The position numbers and the translations under genes are program-made. Positions 31,660 through 46,478 of a stretch of 64,000 nucleotides of DNA are shown piece after piece. Source of the stretch: Paraspadella gotoi. Taxonomy: Eukaryota; Chaetognatha. The stretch spans positions 15,692,770-15,756,769 of the forward strand of contig CM119271.1 of NCBI GenBank assembly GCA_051294375.1, written 5' to 3'. The notes under the pieces are model-generated. The model ran no database searches and was not told where the DNA came from. It worked only from the letters and a program-made list of their open reading frames with translations. Within the stretch, counting starts at the first letter, position 1. Every line of letters starts with the position of its first letter.

Positions 31660-31830
31660 ATTCATTACTTTAATAAATAAGCTATCTTGGACAGGCTATG
31701 GTGGGTGAGGGCTTCCATCTCTCTTACAAGATAATAACACGCTCTCACAGTCTAGTTTATTCACTCCCAGAGTATCTAGCTTCTCTATCAATGAAAGAGT
31801 ATAATATTTCAAAGAATGTTTTTATTGTAA
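31660..31830 (-). repeat. Dispersed repeat family, inverted copy right of the gap
   Basis: Contains aataaataagctatcttgg, ttattcactcccagagtatc and atcaatgaaagagtataata in the inverted family order. Confidence 0.7.
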
Positions 31831-31969
31831 TAGAATAAGAAGTTTTTGATGATTTCGAGTTGGTCTTCCGAGTCACCAATGGAACCCATTGGGTGAAGAA
31901 GTTGAGATTAAAGAGGAGGAGAAAAAGGAGGAGGAGGAGGAAGCGGAGGAGGAAGCGAAGGACTGACGC

Positions 31970-32345
31970 CGATTCTTTCCATATTAAACGTCGACTTCGC
32001 CCGTCGCTATATTGGAGACGAATTTGTACGGACGCCGATATATTCGATGGATTGCAAAGACTCGATTTATTTTGCTGCCTCTTTAATTATCATTTATTAA
32101 TCCGTTTTCCTTTCTGTTAAATCGATCCCGATTCATCTCCGCTCCAGCTGACGTGAGCCACTTTCGACCTTCGATCACGATGCATCTCCGCTCCAACTGA
32201 CGTGAGCCATCTTCGATCCTGATGTATCTCCGCTCCAGCTGAAGTGAGCCACCTTCGACCTTTTATCCCGATGCATCTTCGCTCAAGCTGATAACATCAG
32301 CTTGCGAATAACATAATTCCGCCTCCAACAGCTACTTCTACTAGG
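31970..32345. repeat. Degenerate tandem repeat inside an LTR-like repeat
   Basis: Positions 32125-32300 hold about four units of 45-50 bp built on catctccgctccagctgacg and gagccac. The flanks (ttggagacgaatttgtacgg on the left, ccgcctccaaca on the right) resemble the element at 54625-54848. Class is unknown; TGTTGGAG/CTCCAACA termini are compatible with an LTR or MITE. Confidence 0.5.
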
Positions 32346-33243
32346 AAGCCTTGTACAAAAACAAATCCATGCCGTCTTGTCCCTAGCATCCATGCGAATC
32401 CGCTCAGCCTTGAGCGCTGCTGACTTGTTGGAGCCCTTGAGATCCAAGATTGATGAGGTTTTGTGGGGCGCGGGCCACAGGCAGCATTTTTAGAAATGCG
32501 ATAAGGTCACTATTTTCCCCCCGTTTTTAGGCATCCCCTATTTAATAATAAAAAGGTTTAACCAAACCGGGTGATAATAAAAAAACGGTCGCAAAAAATA
32601 TAACTACAATTTGTTATTATACATGATTTTTTATATATTAGAGCCTTACTTTTTTAAATAAAATGCTGAGAAATCAATTTTTCAATATGAATAGTTGCGT
32701 TAATAAAAAATGTTCAAAAAAGAAAAAAAAACTATTTAGAAGAATAAAAAACAGCATAAATACTGTCAATTCGTTTTCAATGGGATTTATATCCATTTTT
32801 GCTTGAACATAATGAAACACTTTTTCTCGAAATAAAGCAGTAAATTCAACAGGATCACCCGTCAATAAAAAATAATACAATTTTAAAACACAACAAGATA
32901 GTATAAAATCTAAAAATTTAAAAAGTACAAAAAATTATTGAGATGAAAATTCCCATCACCCTCCCCTCCCCTACATCTCGAACAGATTGATAAGGCCTTC
33001 ATATCAAATACAATCGACTTTTGAAAAACCAATTTGATTAAATTTAAAACAATGAGTATTGCCTTTGACTAGAAATTTCTGCATTTATGTCGATACAGAT
33101 TACATTTCAACAATGTAACGTTAAAAATGCTAACCCCTAATAATATTAAAGAAGAATATGGAAAAATATAAAAATTTCATTCGAGGTAATAAGTACCTGG
33201 AATAAAGTTTTTTTTTGGTTTTTGGTTTTTTTCTGTCAGATCA
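32346..33243. other. Spacer downstream of PIWI
   Basis: AT-rich spacer between the repeat block and the PIWI stop; it should hold the PIWI 3' UTR. No coding feature was recognised. Confidence 0.4.
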
Positions 33244-34035
33244 TCACAAATAATGGAGCTTGTCCTCCAATTTTAAATGGGTACGTCGTCCCTTCATTTT
33301 TTCCCCGACCAAGTAGGCCAGCTTGTGGGCGTACTGAGTTGGGGCAGGCACCTTTATGGTGCCCTGCCAGTTATAATACATGTGCGTCAACTTGTGCGCC
33401 AGGATTTGATGGCGATAAACGGAGATGTCGGCATTGTTCCAAATGATATTATAATGCGTGGGCGTGACGGTGCCCCTATTCACCGACTGGGAAACGACGA
33501 AGAAATCCTGATACTCTGGCTTCGTTACGGTATCGTTGATCACCGTCCCAGCGGAGACGTTTTTAAATTGGCCATTCTCCTTGAGAAAAAACCTGAAAAA
33601 AGGAAGAGAGAGAGATTTTCATTTCATCTCAAATGAGATTAAGATAATTAATAAATGGATGAATGGATGAAGAGAAAAAATTCATGAAAAAAATTCATTA
33701 ACAAAAATATAGGCCTATAAAATATATTCCTACCTCTGTGGAATTCGCTTCGTGACTACAGTGTAAGCCAATCTCAGCTTTTCAAAGGTCAGGTCTTTCC
33801 ACGCACGTTCCAAAGGCGCAACCTCTTGGTCTTTAATGATCTGCGAGGTGTTTAAAGATATTTTTAGTTAAATACTTATTTTCACTATGGAGAGACAGTG
33901 CATAAGAAACAAAATTTTTTTATAAATTTTTTGCCATATATTTCGACTTAATTTCTAAGTCATCATCAGTGGCTGAAAGAGACAAAACAAGAAAAGGTAA
34001 TAAATATCAAAAAATAAAAGAAAGGTTTACCATTA

Positions 34036-34071
<36 letters not shown>

Positions 34072-37000
34072 TGTGTGTGTAAGTCAAAAGTCAAATTGAC
34101 CAAATGACCAAAAACCCAAAAACCCTTTCTTGGGTTTTTGGTCATCTGGTCAATTTGACTTTTGACTTACACACACACTCTCTCTCTTTCTCTTTCTCTC
34201 TCTCTCTTAATGGTTAACCTTTCTTTTATTTTTTGATATTTATTACCTTTTCTTGTTTTGTCTCTTTCAGCCACTGATGATGACTTTGAAATTAAGTCGA
34301 AATATATGGCAAAAATTTATAAAAAAATTTTGTTTCTTATGCACTGTCTCTCCATAGTGAAAATAAGTATTTAACTAAGCATTCTACTAGTGCATGTGAT
34401 GACATTAAAGCAATGTTTAAAAATATATTTTCACCAAATTTTATATTATATATTTTAATTGTTTTATTAAGTTTAACAAGGTTTTATACCAAATATTTTT
34501 TATTATCTTATAAATAAATACGTACCCTAAGCTGTCCTTCGCCAACTCCGTCTCGGTAAACCAAAGTCCTGTTTGGAAGGGCGCCGTTGATTTCCTTATA
34601 ACGCTTCCAAGCTTCCGTCATCAGCGACTCGGCGCTCGGGAGGAGCTCGTCGCTTAGAAAGTTTTGTTCACGCGTCGTTGACCAGTATCTGTGTGAAAAA
34701 TATGAGGGTTAAAGGATTCTGGCCGACCGGGATAATCGGATATTCTAATGCGTAAGGTCTTTGAACTGGCTAATGGGTATGGTTGGTTGAAGCATCCATC
34801 GAACTTTCATTTCCATTCGCACGATTAACTTAATTTCCAGATCAATAACACACTTACCCACCACCCTCCACTTTATATTCCCCAAAAAGTTCATCCGGCC
34901 TCATTAGCACAGTCACAGTTTCTAAAACGCCTTCGACTGTTTGTCATGATGGAAGGCAAGCAATAATTTTCTCCAAACTTATTCACCCATTTAAAAGTTG
35001 CCTTTTAAGTTTTCACCAAGGAAAAGACGTTTTGTTTCCCCTCACCTGCCCCAGTTATTGTCCATTGTGGCGACGAAACCGAGGACGGACTTTTCCTTCC
35101 GCTTTGGGTCGTGATAGACGTCGATTCCGACGACCATTGTCCCCTTCAAAGGGACCTTGATCGTCCATGGGATCCCGCCGAGTTTCGCCTGCATCTGGAT
35201 GACGATCTTCCTCGCGATGGAGGGGAGGTTCCGGTCGGCCTTTGATGAAGACAATTTCGTCAAGAAGATAGTCTAAAGACTTAATGTTTACCGATGCATA
35301 ATATTTAGTTATTATTTGATTATTTGATTTATATAATTGTATTCTAACACCTGGCGAGACAAAAAAGAGAATAATTGGAAACGGGGATGAGTTTCGTTGA
35401 GTTCAAAGACCCAAAGACCACCCAATGGGTGATAATCAAGAGTTTTTTAGTTGGTACGGGTCATTGGGAAAACTATCATGACCAACAAACAGGAGAAATA
35501 ATTAAATAAACAAATCCTTTTCTCGTAATTGAGAAAGGAAAAAGAAATGGGACCTGTCTAATCTTCGGCGTGATCACGATCATCTGCGAGGGAATCCCGA
35601 ATTCGCAGGAAAGAACGTTTTTGCAGGCGGTGTAAGCTTCGTGATTTTTGCTCGGCAAGAAAACCACCACCATGCTTATGGACTCGTTTCTGGATTCAAA
35701 AAAATATCAATTTACGAAATTTTATCAACGTCAGAAATTGTTTAATTGGCGATTCTTTTAAATACCTACCTGGGGTCTCGACACAGAGCTCTGACAGCCT
35801 GAACATAATCGTTCCCTTTCACCGACGGCAATCTCGTCTCCATAACTGCTTCGGGCAAACTGAGGGGGTGAGGAGGTGAAATCGGAGTAAACAAAAAGCC
35901 ACAAAATGCTACGACACATCGTTCGATAAGACAGACTACACAATGAAATTAAAAGGAAATCCTAAAATAAGTAAAATTTAATTATTTTATTTTAAAAAAA
36001 ATTTAAAAAAAATTATTTTCATTAAAAAAAATTATATATTTTTTAAACAACCATACTGAAAAATTAATTTACTCGAGTTTCATGTCTCTAGCGAATCTCG
36101 TCATGAGGGCGACGAAATTGTGCAAGGGTTGCTGATCCCTGGCGGGAAGGACGAGCGCCCACCGGCCGAACAACCGAGGATCGAACAGAGATTTTGAATT
36201 CATATCCCTGGACCAGTCGGCGACGTCGCGAGGATAGGAAGGATTGGGGCTAATGGAAAGATCGATCGGTTTTTCCGCGCAACTACGGTTGAAATGAAAA
36301 GACAATCAATTAATTAGCTAATGCTTAATTAATTAGCATTGTACCTGGCCAAGGATAAAACAAGAAAGGGCGTTATCAACATGTTGCGCTGGATTTACAT
36401 ACATCATTAATTATTTATGTTAATTATTTTTAAGTGATCCCATAACTGCTGAAGTTTTTTTAAAACCCGAGTACAAAAGGGGTATTTTGCAACATGACCA
36501 GACTATCAAATATCTGTCAAATACAATGTAAATGGGAGAGACAGACTAAAAGAACTTGTCAACAACTACTACTTCACCCGATATAGATTGTCTCCGCTTT
36601 AAGTTGCCGAGGGTTTTCGACTCTAACCAACTCTTTGTCAACGCGAACGCCCCAAGGTTCCAGTTCTGCTTTCGCTTTGGGATTTTCCAACCCATGAACG
36701 ATTTGGCGATACTTGGCGACGCGATCGTTGACCTCCGGTCGCGTCGTGCTCTGTCGATTCGTATTATCAATTTAAATGAAGACGAATTATAATTATAATT
36801 ATAATCATAAACGCCCGTTTTATAAACAGCCCTAACGTTGCGTTGCGAGACCGACCTGTGTAACCTCACCAGTGGCTGGCCCCAAGATTGGCGGGGCCGG
36901 TGATGAGTTAGGAAAATTCAAAGGGCCTTTGTGTCTCAATTAATTGGGTATAAGTGTATAAGTGTATAAGTATATATGTATAAAACATGCATGAGAAGCG

Positions 37001-40000
37001 TCTCTTGGTACATGACTATTGACTAATCTGTTCCATCTGCCAAGTCCCATGAGTTAATGTCTCCGATTTATAATTTTATACTTATTATATAAATGAGACG
37101 GCCAGATTAACAGGGATAGCAACGCTGAATGAACAGTAAAGACAATAAAAGGACAACTTGCCATCAGCGCGTTCTGCAGTGAATAATCCTCTCGCATCTG
37201 CTGAGATTGTCCAGTGAGAAAGGAGAGCTCGGGCATGAGGTCCAATTGCGGTTTCCGTCCGCGTCGCTCGGCTTCCCTCTTCTCCGATCCTTTAAGCCGA
37301 TGTACGATGAGGGGCTGTTGCGGGTGTACGTTTATATTGTAACGTTGTCTGCCGAATAAAGCGGTTAGAGGGCGTTAGATGTTTTGGTCAATTTGTGGAA
37401 GACGATGCACACAGGCTCCCGAACTTCGGATCGGGCTGTTTTCCTCACTACAGGTGGGTTAGACGCCCCGTCGCGCTTTTAATTGTGCGAATCAGCATAA
37501 ACGAACCCGAGTCCTTTGGGTTGGGAGGAGCTCTTACTACCCTGATTCTCGAACGAGTAGCAGGGTAGGAATTACTACCAGCTACAACTTCCCAAAAAAC
37601 TATTGTTTAACGATATAATACTGACTTGTAATATTCGATGTAGGTGATTGGTTCGCCGTCTTTATCAAACTTGTTTCCCGGATTCTTGTCAAAGTCGAAA
37701 TCGTCGATTTTGTATGTTTTATTGTTGTAACGACACAAAACTGACATCCCGACAAGCTCCAGCCTGATTCTCCGGTAAGCTTCGTCTCTTCCCATTCTTT
37801 GAACCAATTCTCTGATATAATCTAAAACCGTCTCTTGGCGCAGAACCTGAAAGAGATCGAAACGTAAGAGATAATCAAAGTTCCACGTGGGCAAAGTTAT
37901 GTTAAGACATACGAGCCACCGCGCCCCTCGGTTCCACCTTCGACTCGTAGTCCAGCACGCACAACAATCCTCCCGTGTAGTTGTCGATCCTGGTCGAGCA
38001 GCCGGGCGCCACGTGGAGACGATACTGGCGGAAGTTGACTTCGGATCGTAGATCGAGCAAATAAAAGTTGCGGCCGATTTGGGTCTGACCCAACCGAGAC
38101 TGGGCCTGGCGCAGCAACACGTTGAGCATCTGCTTAGTCGTGGGCGAGTTGATGGGAAGCATGGCTCTGCGGCGCACGAGCATGGAGACCCTCTGACCCT
38201 CGAAATTCCCGACGATGGTCGTCTCTTCTTGCGGCGTCTGGTGACGAGACCATCCGTTCATCCCGTCGAAGGAAATAGGAAAGGGAAACTGAGGAGCGAC
38301 GAAATCGCGGACGAGTTGTCGTCGCTGACGAGTCGAGTCCTGGCGTCGAGAAAAACATTTAAGAAAGAGATGTTTAACTCAAGAAAACTATGGAGTTGAT
38401 TGTGAAGATATGACCCCCTTTCCCCCTTATTTATTTTGTTTGCCTTTTTGTTTTACCATTTCTGCCGAAAGTTGGCTTTTCTTTTCTTTATGAGATTTCA
38501 CTCCTCTTTCTTTTCTTACCAGATATTCTAGGCCACATAGATAATTTAGGCGCCCGTCACTAAACTGCCTTTTACGAGGCTTAGGAACCCTTCACGTCGC
38601 CATCTCGTCACCTTTGTTACAGTTTCTCAACACAGTTGTGACAAGCCGATAGAACGCCTAGAGAGACCCACACTTCGATAGCACTTGCACGGTTCTTTTA
38701 CATCGATTTACTCAGGCATGGAGTTGCACAGATGAGATGTCCGGGATACGTTTCCGGACCTTTGGGCTACACAAAAAAAGGGAATCAAATTTTTCCTTAA
38801 ATGACAGTTTTTTTAAAATTATATTAAAATTAGCTATATAAAATCAATAAAGTAGAATTAAAAAATTTAAAAATGGGTTTAAATTTGTTTTAAAAATAAA
38901 AAATATCATGCATCATCCATAATTCTATAAAATTTAACTTTCTTTGAGTCCATAACCATTATTCTATCTTTAAAAAATTAGTTTATTTGTAATTAATTTT
39001 TTATTATTTTTAATTATATTTTTTAATTTCCAAATAATTAAATTAAAAATTATGAACTAGCCAAATGATAGAAGAATTTTATATATATACAGGAGACTTA
39101 CCTACTAATAAGGCCTCAAATACATATAGTAGTAACAGTTTATTTATGATGATTTGAACATAGAATAAATAATCTTAAATAAAATTAAATATATGAAAAA
39201 AATTTTAACTTTGAATTTTTTTTTAGCAATAAACATAATTATTAATTAATTGTCAACGATGCTTAATAGCTACTGGTCAGTTTGTATTATTCTCAATTAT
39301 AATATTTATAACTTTTTTTATTTTTAGTAATACTGACTGCTATATTTACTTACTGTTTGACAAAATCACCAAAAATTACTGGTATTACAAATTAATGTAT
39401 GAAACAGACGAAACTTTTTTAAAATCACATGCTATTTAATTGTTTGAAGCTGATATAATATTATCCTTGACGAACAATTTAAAAGTTTTAAACAATCCCA
39501 ACTAAGAATTTTTAGCGCCAAAAGTGTAGGTTGTTTAAAAAAACTGCAAGATGCCAAAAGTGAATAAAAAAAAAGTTATTTTCTTGAATATTCTTTGAAA
39601 AAAAAAGAGGTAGCAGGTTGGGTGATGGTATCAATTAAAAGCCTAAATCATAGGAATATTTCTAGAAACAGTTTATGTTAAATTTTATCATAATCTCTTA
39701 CACAGTTTTTATTAAAAGAGTTAAAGTATAACAGTTTTTGCATTACACAATTTCAATGAAGGCAATATAAAATTTTTGTGTTTCTTATTGAAATTAAAGA
39801 GGAAATCTGGAATTACATTTTAATTCCATTAAAATTTTATCTCTAATACTTAATAAATTTTGGCTTGTATTTATGTTAGTTAAAAGTAAAAACAAGCAAA
39901 AATTTGGTAGTAGGCTTGATAACAAATGTTTCTTTTAAATAAAAAATGATAAATAATAAAATGTTTTCCAGCTTGATAATACAGTCTGGACGTCTACCTT

Positions 40001-43000
40001 TCTTGTCTGCTGAAAAAAATAATCATTTTCATATCTTTAACTGCAAAGAAAAAGCCTTGATTAATACTGCCTTGTTGATCATCAATAAAATTTTTTAAAA
40101 ATTACTTAACTGCTGACATATTTGACAAAGCAGACAATCATTGTGTTGAATTGTATTGATATATTTCTTTTAAATATAACAACCTTTAAAGGGAATTTAA
40201 ATTCTATTATTTATCAATTCCATTTTAATTAAGAAAAAAAAATTCGCGGAAAAGGGTTTCATTGAACGACTTAATGATTTGCATGTGTGTTAAGTTTCTT
40301 TACAGCCCCATTACGCAACAGACATAAAAGTCATATTATATGTCACTAATGTACAGATTTCTCTGACCCTTTATGCCACCCTGAATTCTGAATTTTCTTT
40401 TTTCGCCTTTTCTAAATGTAATTAAATTAAAAAAATTATAGGAGAGACGATCAGCATGGGAATACCTGTACAGCTTAGTTACCCCACTATGCCCGAACAA
40501 TTTTTAACAAGTTGTTTTTTTTCATCATTCTAGGCTAAATCTAATCTATTGGTACTATTTTATTTTTAAATTTTTACATCTCTTTCGCGGTATCAAAAAA
40601 AACGTTTTGCGTGTCAACAAAAGATTATAAGAAAAAAAAGTAAAACGTTTTCAAAATATAAAAAATCTATAGAGGAATGCTACTATAAACTTAACAAATA
40701 TACTGATGTTATATGTGTTAGAACTTGATGCCACACTCCAAATAAAAAACCTGTTAAATATACTGCGTTTCTGATCATTTAAAAGAGGCTACTGAATAAG
40801 TTAACTACAAAGCAGGTCGAATACATAATATTTATAACATTTGACAACCTAATACATGTTTAGTGGGATTGTTTTAAAAACTTTTTTAAATTTTGTCCAA
40901 AGATAATATTTATATCAGTTTTAAAACAAAAATAGCATGTGATTTAAAAAATTTCGTCTGTTTCATTACATAATTTTTCTAATACCAGTAATTTTTGGAT
41001 TTTGTCAAAAGTAAGCTAAAGTATACATCAGATCAGTATTCTAAAATAAAAAGTTATAAATATTATTATAATTGAGAATGAATACAACTGACCAGTAGGC
41101 TATTAAAAGCATCAATGAACAATTAATTGAATAGTATGTTTATTATGCTAAAGAAAATTCACAAGTTTAAAATTTTTTCATATATTTAATTTTATATTAT
41201 TTATTACTAGTCAAACATCCATTATAATTAAACTGTACTATTATAGTGTATTTGAGAGCCTATATTAGGTAGGTAAGTCCCATTATAATAGTAAAAATTT
41301 TTCTGTCTAATTCATTTGGCATAGTTATAATTTTTTTAATTTAAATTATTTGAAAAAAATTAAAATACTATTTAATAAGAAAATGAATACAAATAAACTA
41401 TTAAAGATAGAATAATGGTTATGACTCAAACGAGAGAAAATTGTTATAGATTATGGATGATGCATGATATTTCATTTTTAAAAAATTTAAACCATTTTTA
41501 AATTTTTTTATTCACTTTATTGATTTTATATAGTAATTTTAATATTAATCTATAATAAAAAACCTGTCATTCAGGAATAAATTGATTACTCTTTTTTGTG
41601 GCCAAAGTCTCCGGAAAACTATCCCGGGACATCTCATTCTTGTGCACTTCCATCGCCGATAAATCGATGTAAAAAGAGGAACCGTGCTGGTGGATGCGGT
41701 TTGTGGTCAGACTATAGTCTCCGTCATAGACTTGTGGACGGACTCGAGTGACGACACCCTCGTCGACCACACTCGATGACGACATCCTCGGCGACCAGCG
41801 GTCCACGGCGCCAATTCGCGGCGTTCTTGGGCCTACGAGGGACGTGGAGGACAACTCTCCTCCGTCGCGGCACGACGGCGGCGAAGCAGAGGCGACTTCA
41901 CGTGCACGCCACCAAGACTGTACTTACATATGATACATTGATATTAAAAAAAGTTTTTATTTAATGAGACTTCTATGCATCATAAGCTAATTATTTATTT
42001 TCAAAAGATTAGAAAGTTTTTTTTTAATATAATCAGTGGCTGAGAAAAATATTTTTATAGATTTAAATAAGCCTTAATTGCCTGTTATGAAACTTTTTTA
42101 TAGTTAAATTACTAAGCAGGCCTTGACATCGATAAAACTACCAAGCACTTCTTTGAGAGACTGTTTGCCTTCAGCGCGAGAATGGCGACTTGCATCTCAA
42201 AAGTCACGTGATCGACCTGCCACCTCATATAGACAAAATCGCTTGAGTGATTGACATTTTTTTGCCATTTTAATTACTTTTTTTCTATATTTTTTGGGGG
42301 TTAACTTCTTATCAGTTTTTGAAACCTTTCTTGGACTTTTTAGTTTTCCACCTGATTGGGAGAAAATTCGACGACGTAAGAGTAAAGGGTGAAGTCGCCG
42401 GCGGAAGAGGTGACTCGGTAGGCGTTGGTGTAAACTTCCGAGAGAGACTTGCTCGAGTCACGTGCTTCACTGTCTGTCACAGTTTTACGTTCATCAACCT
42501 GGAAACAAAAACAAATTAATGCATAAACGATTAAAATATTTTAATAACTTACGCGATTTTCGAGTTTATTAACTATATTAACTGTAATTGCATTGATAAG
42601 TAACAGGCACTTTCGCTTTTTTTTTTTAAATTATGATTTTAACAAATATTGCCAAGTCGCTCCTCAGTCCTCACCATTTTTATAGTGGCGAAAGAGGCGC
42701 ACTCTTTAAGTTGGTCGATCGATTTTCCTATGGACATCGGCCTCTGAGCATCCTTTCCCGCGAATAACGAGAGTCGCTCCAGGGCTTCCGCGAGTTTGCC
42801 CGTCGGCTTTCGATCGCCCTGGGAATGCGCAGCGCCACGATGCGCGCCACGTGACGCGGCTTCTGTGCCAGATGGAACGGCTTCGTCACCGCGAGGAGCA
42901 GCTTCAGCGCCGCGAGGAGCACCTGCGGCACTGCTTGGAGGTTCGCCACGGTGTCCGTTGCCATTCTCTTCTCTTCGTACGTTGCTATTTGGGGTCACCG

Positions 43001-43632
43001 CCGGAGAGGGACGCTGCGACGAATCAAATCCAGGTGGAGCCCCTCCTCCTTGGGGGCGGCCGTTCCCATTTGGGTTACCATTGGGGTTTCCGCCCCAAGG
43101 GAAACGAGGGGCCTCCGTTTCTGGCCTATAAATTATCATTATTATTATTATTATTATTATAGTATAATAACGTTGTCAAAATGATTAAAGCTTACCATAA
43201 ATATATCTAAGCCTATACTAGTTATTAATACAAGCGGTTAATAACTATGATCATATGTCGCTTTTAACTTACCTGAGCAGGTCTAACGCCATTTGACCCA
43301 TATCCCGGCGGCGGACGAGTCGTTTGTCCGAGAGTAGGAAATCCTTGGGATCCCTGGGAGCCAAATCCAGGCGGTCTCTGTCCCGGGGATCCGGGCGGAC
43401 CGAATCCGGGCGGTCTTTGACCCTGGGATCCCTGCGGCGCGGGTCCGGGCGGCGCAGATCCCGGCGTAGCAAATCCAGGGGGGGCAGATCCAGGCGGTCG
43501 AGCCCAACCCTGGCCCGGCGGGCGCGGTTCCTGGCCCGAAGCGCCGCCGACTTGTTGGGGCACGGGATTAGTGGGATCTTGTCTAGCGCGGCCTCGCGCT
43601 CTTCCTCGGCCTCTGGGCGGGTTATCCGACAT
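33244..43632 (-). CDS. PIWI-clade Argonaute, about 15 exons
   Basis: Exons: 43273-43632, a possible 11-nt microexon 43196-43206, 42675-43125, 42352-42498, 37938-38339, 37626-37846, 37162-37348, 36578-36750, 36073-36282, 35770-35859, 35554-35689, 35046-35239, 34526-34688, 33734-33840 and 33244-33592. They sum to 3201 nt and 1066 residues. The N-terminus PRGRGRARGRARQ offers arginines for Tudor binding, followed by a Gly/Pro-rich tail. An N domain (FPISFDGM), PAZ (RYNNKTYKIDDFDFDKNP), MID and PIWI domains follow. Catalytic residues are visible: VVGIDVYHD, YRDGVGEGQL and the His of PAPTQYAHKLAYLVG, so slicer activity is expected. It ends LHYL like other PIWI proteins. It would bind piRNAs and silence transposons. 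The N-domain exon order and microexon are inferred. Intron 42351-38340 holds a large inverted repeat; the 37161 donor is GC. Confidence 0.9.
33865..34377. mobile_element. Near-perfect 513-bp palindrome in a PIWI intron
   Basis: Two arms of about 250 bp are almost exact reverse complements, centred near 34121. The left starts tagttaaatacttattttca; the right ends tgaaaataagtatttaacta. Internal landmarks (GA-rich tract, tgtgtgtgtaagtcaaaagt, ccaaaaacccaaaaaccc) are mirrored. It is probably a recently inserted fold-back element. Confidence 0.95.
38640..41760. repeat. Large diverged inverted repeat in a PIWI intron
   Basis: Left arm about 38640-39510, right arm about 40860-41760, spacer about 1.35 kb. 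Reverse-complement matches in collinear order include gcacggttc..tttacatcga, gatgagatgtcc, tatcatgcatcatccataat, cataaccattattctatctt, tactggtcagtttgtatt and ttactggtattaca. The arms differ by many small indels and substitutions, so this is an old duplication. The outer ends are GC-richer and coding-like. Confidence 0.85.
41580..41935 (-). other. Coding-like block of uncertain status in the PIWI intron
   Basis: An open frame on the minus strand follows an acceptor-like tacag and contains VYDGDYSLTTNRIHQHGSSF. This loosely resembles the FDG region of a PIWI N domain. It ends in a stop without a good donor, and its inverted, decayed copy lies near 38640-38780. It could be a dead duplicated exon or transposon coding relic. 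Confidence 0.3.
42142..42216 (-). other. Possible phase-0 cassette exon of PIWI
   Basis: Flanked by a cag acceptor and a TTG|gtagtt donor; 75 nt open in phase 0 (VDHVTFEMQVAILALKANSL). Joining the neighbouring exons directly aligns better with the Argonaute N domain, so this would be optional or non-functional. Confidence 0.3.
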
Positions 43633-43828
43633 CGCGAATTGAGAAATCAATTCGCGATGAAAAGCGAAAACAAGGTGGTTTTTTTTTCGTTTTAATCCTC
43701 TGTTTACTAAAAAAAACAAAAAAACAATAGTATAAAATTGGAAAAAATACGTAAAACCATCGGAAGGAATAACAAAAACATTAAACAATAGAGAAGGCGA
43801 AAAGAAAAAGAAAAAGACGCAATTTGTC

Positions 43829-45913
<2,085 letters not shown>

Positions 45914-46478
45914 CTTCAACTGAGTCTCTTGTATAAACTAAAGTATATATATACGTATGAAAGGTTTTTAAAACTTCGTCTTTTCCTTATAAAAAAACGT
46001 AATCGAACGAAGAAAATTTTAGTGAGAGAAAAAAACGTTAAAAATAGAAAAAAATGGTGATTGTAATTCAAGCTTAAGATGAAACGACATGACGTGACTC
46101 GAAAGTGACATAATGTAACATGAAAACGGGATAAACCGCTAAATCTAGGGCAGACCCGACGCGATAGGCGTATATCGCGTTCGTATATAAAACAACATAA
46201 TAGTAATAATAATGATCGCACGAAAGAGTCGAAGTAATAACGTAACGAAGTGAATGACATTAAACTTTGCTTCCGTCGATTGATCGATAACAATTAATAA
46301 AAAAAGACCAATGTCAATGAATCTCGAATACGAAATTTAATATTGCCGCGTGTGTAAAAAAAGACTAAGAAATAATCTACGTTTATAAACGCGAGAGACT
46401 AAAACTAAAACAAAGTTTTTTTGGTGATAGCTGTCACAGGCTTTTCAAAGGATTGTCACAAGTTTGAAAGGATTGAGG
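45914..46478. other. Spacer upstream of RNF113
   Basis: AT-rich with several short CG-containing stretches; no exon or repeat was recognised. Confidence 0.4.

Noticed and set aside
30811-31708. Long open frames across the N run
   Set aside because: They consist of undetermined bases and carry no information.
41580-41935. Bona fide PIWI exon
   Set aside because: No donor in phase, a stop soon after, and joining exon 42352-42498 directly to 37938-38339 reproduces the Argonaute N-domain pattern.
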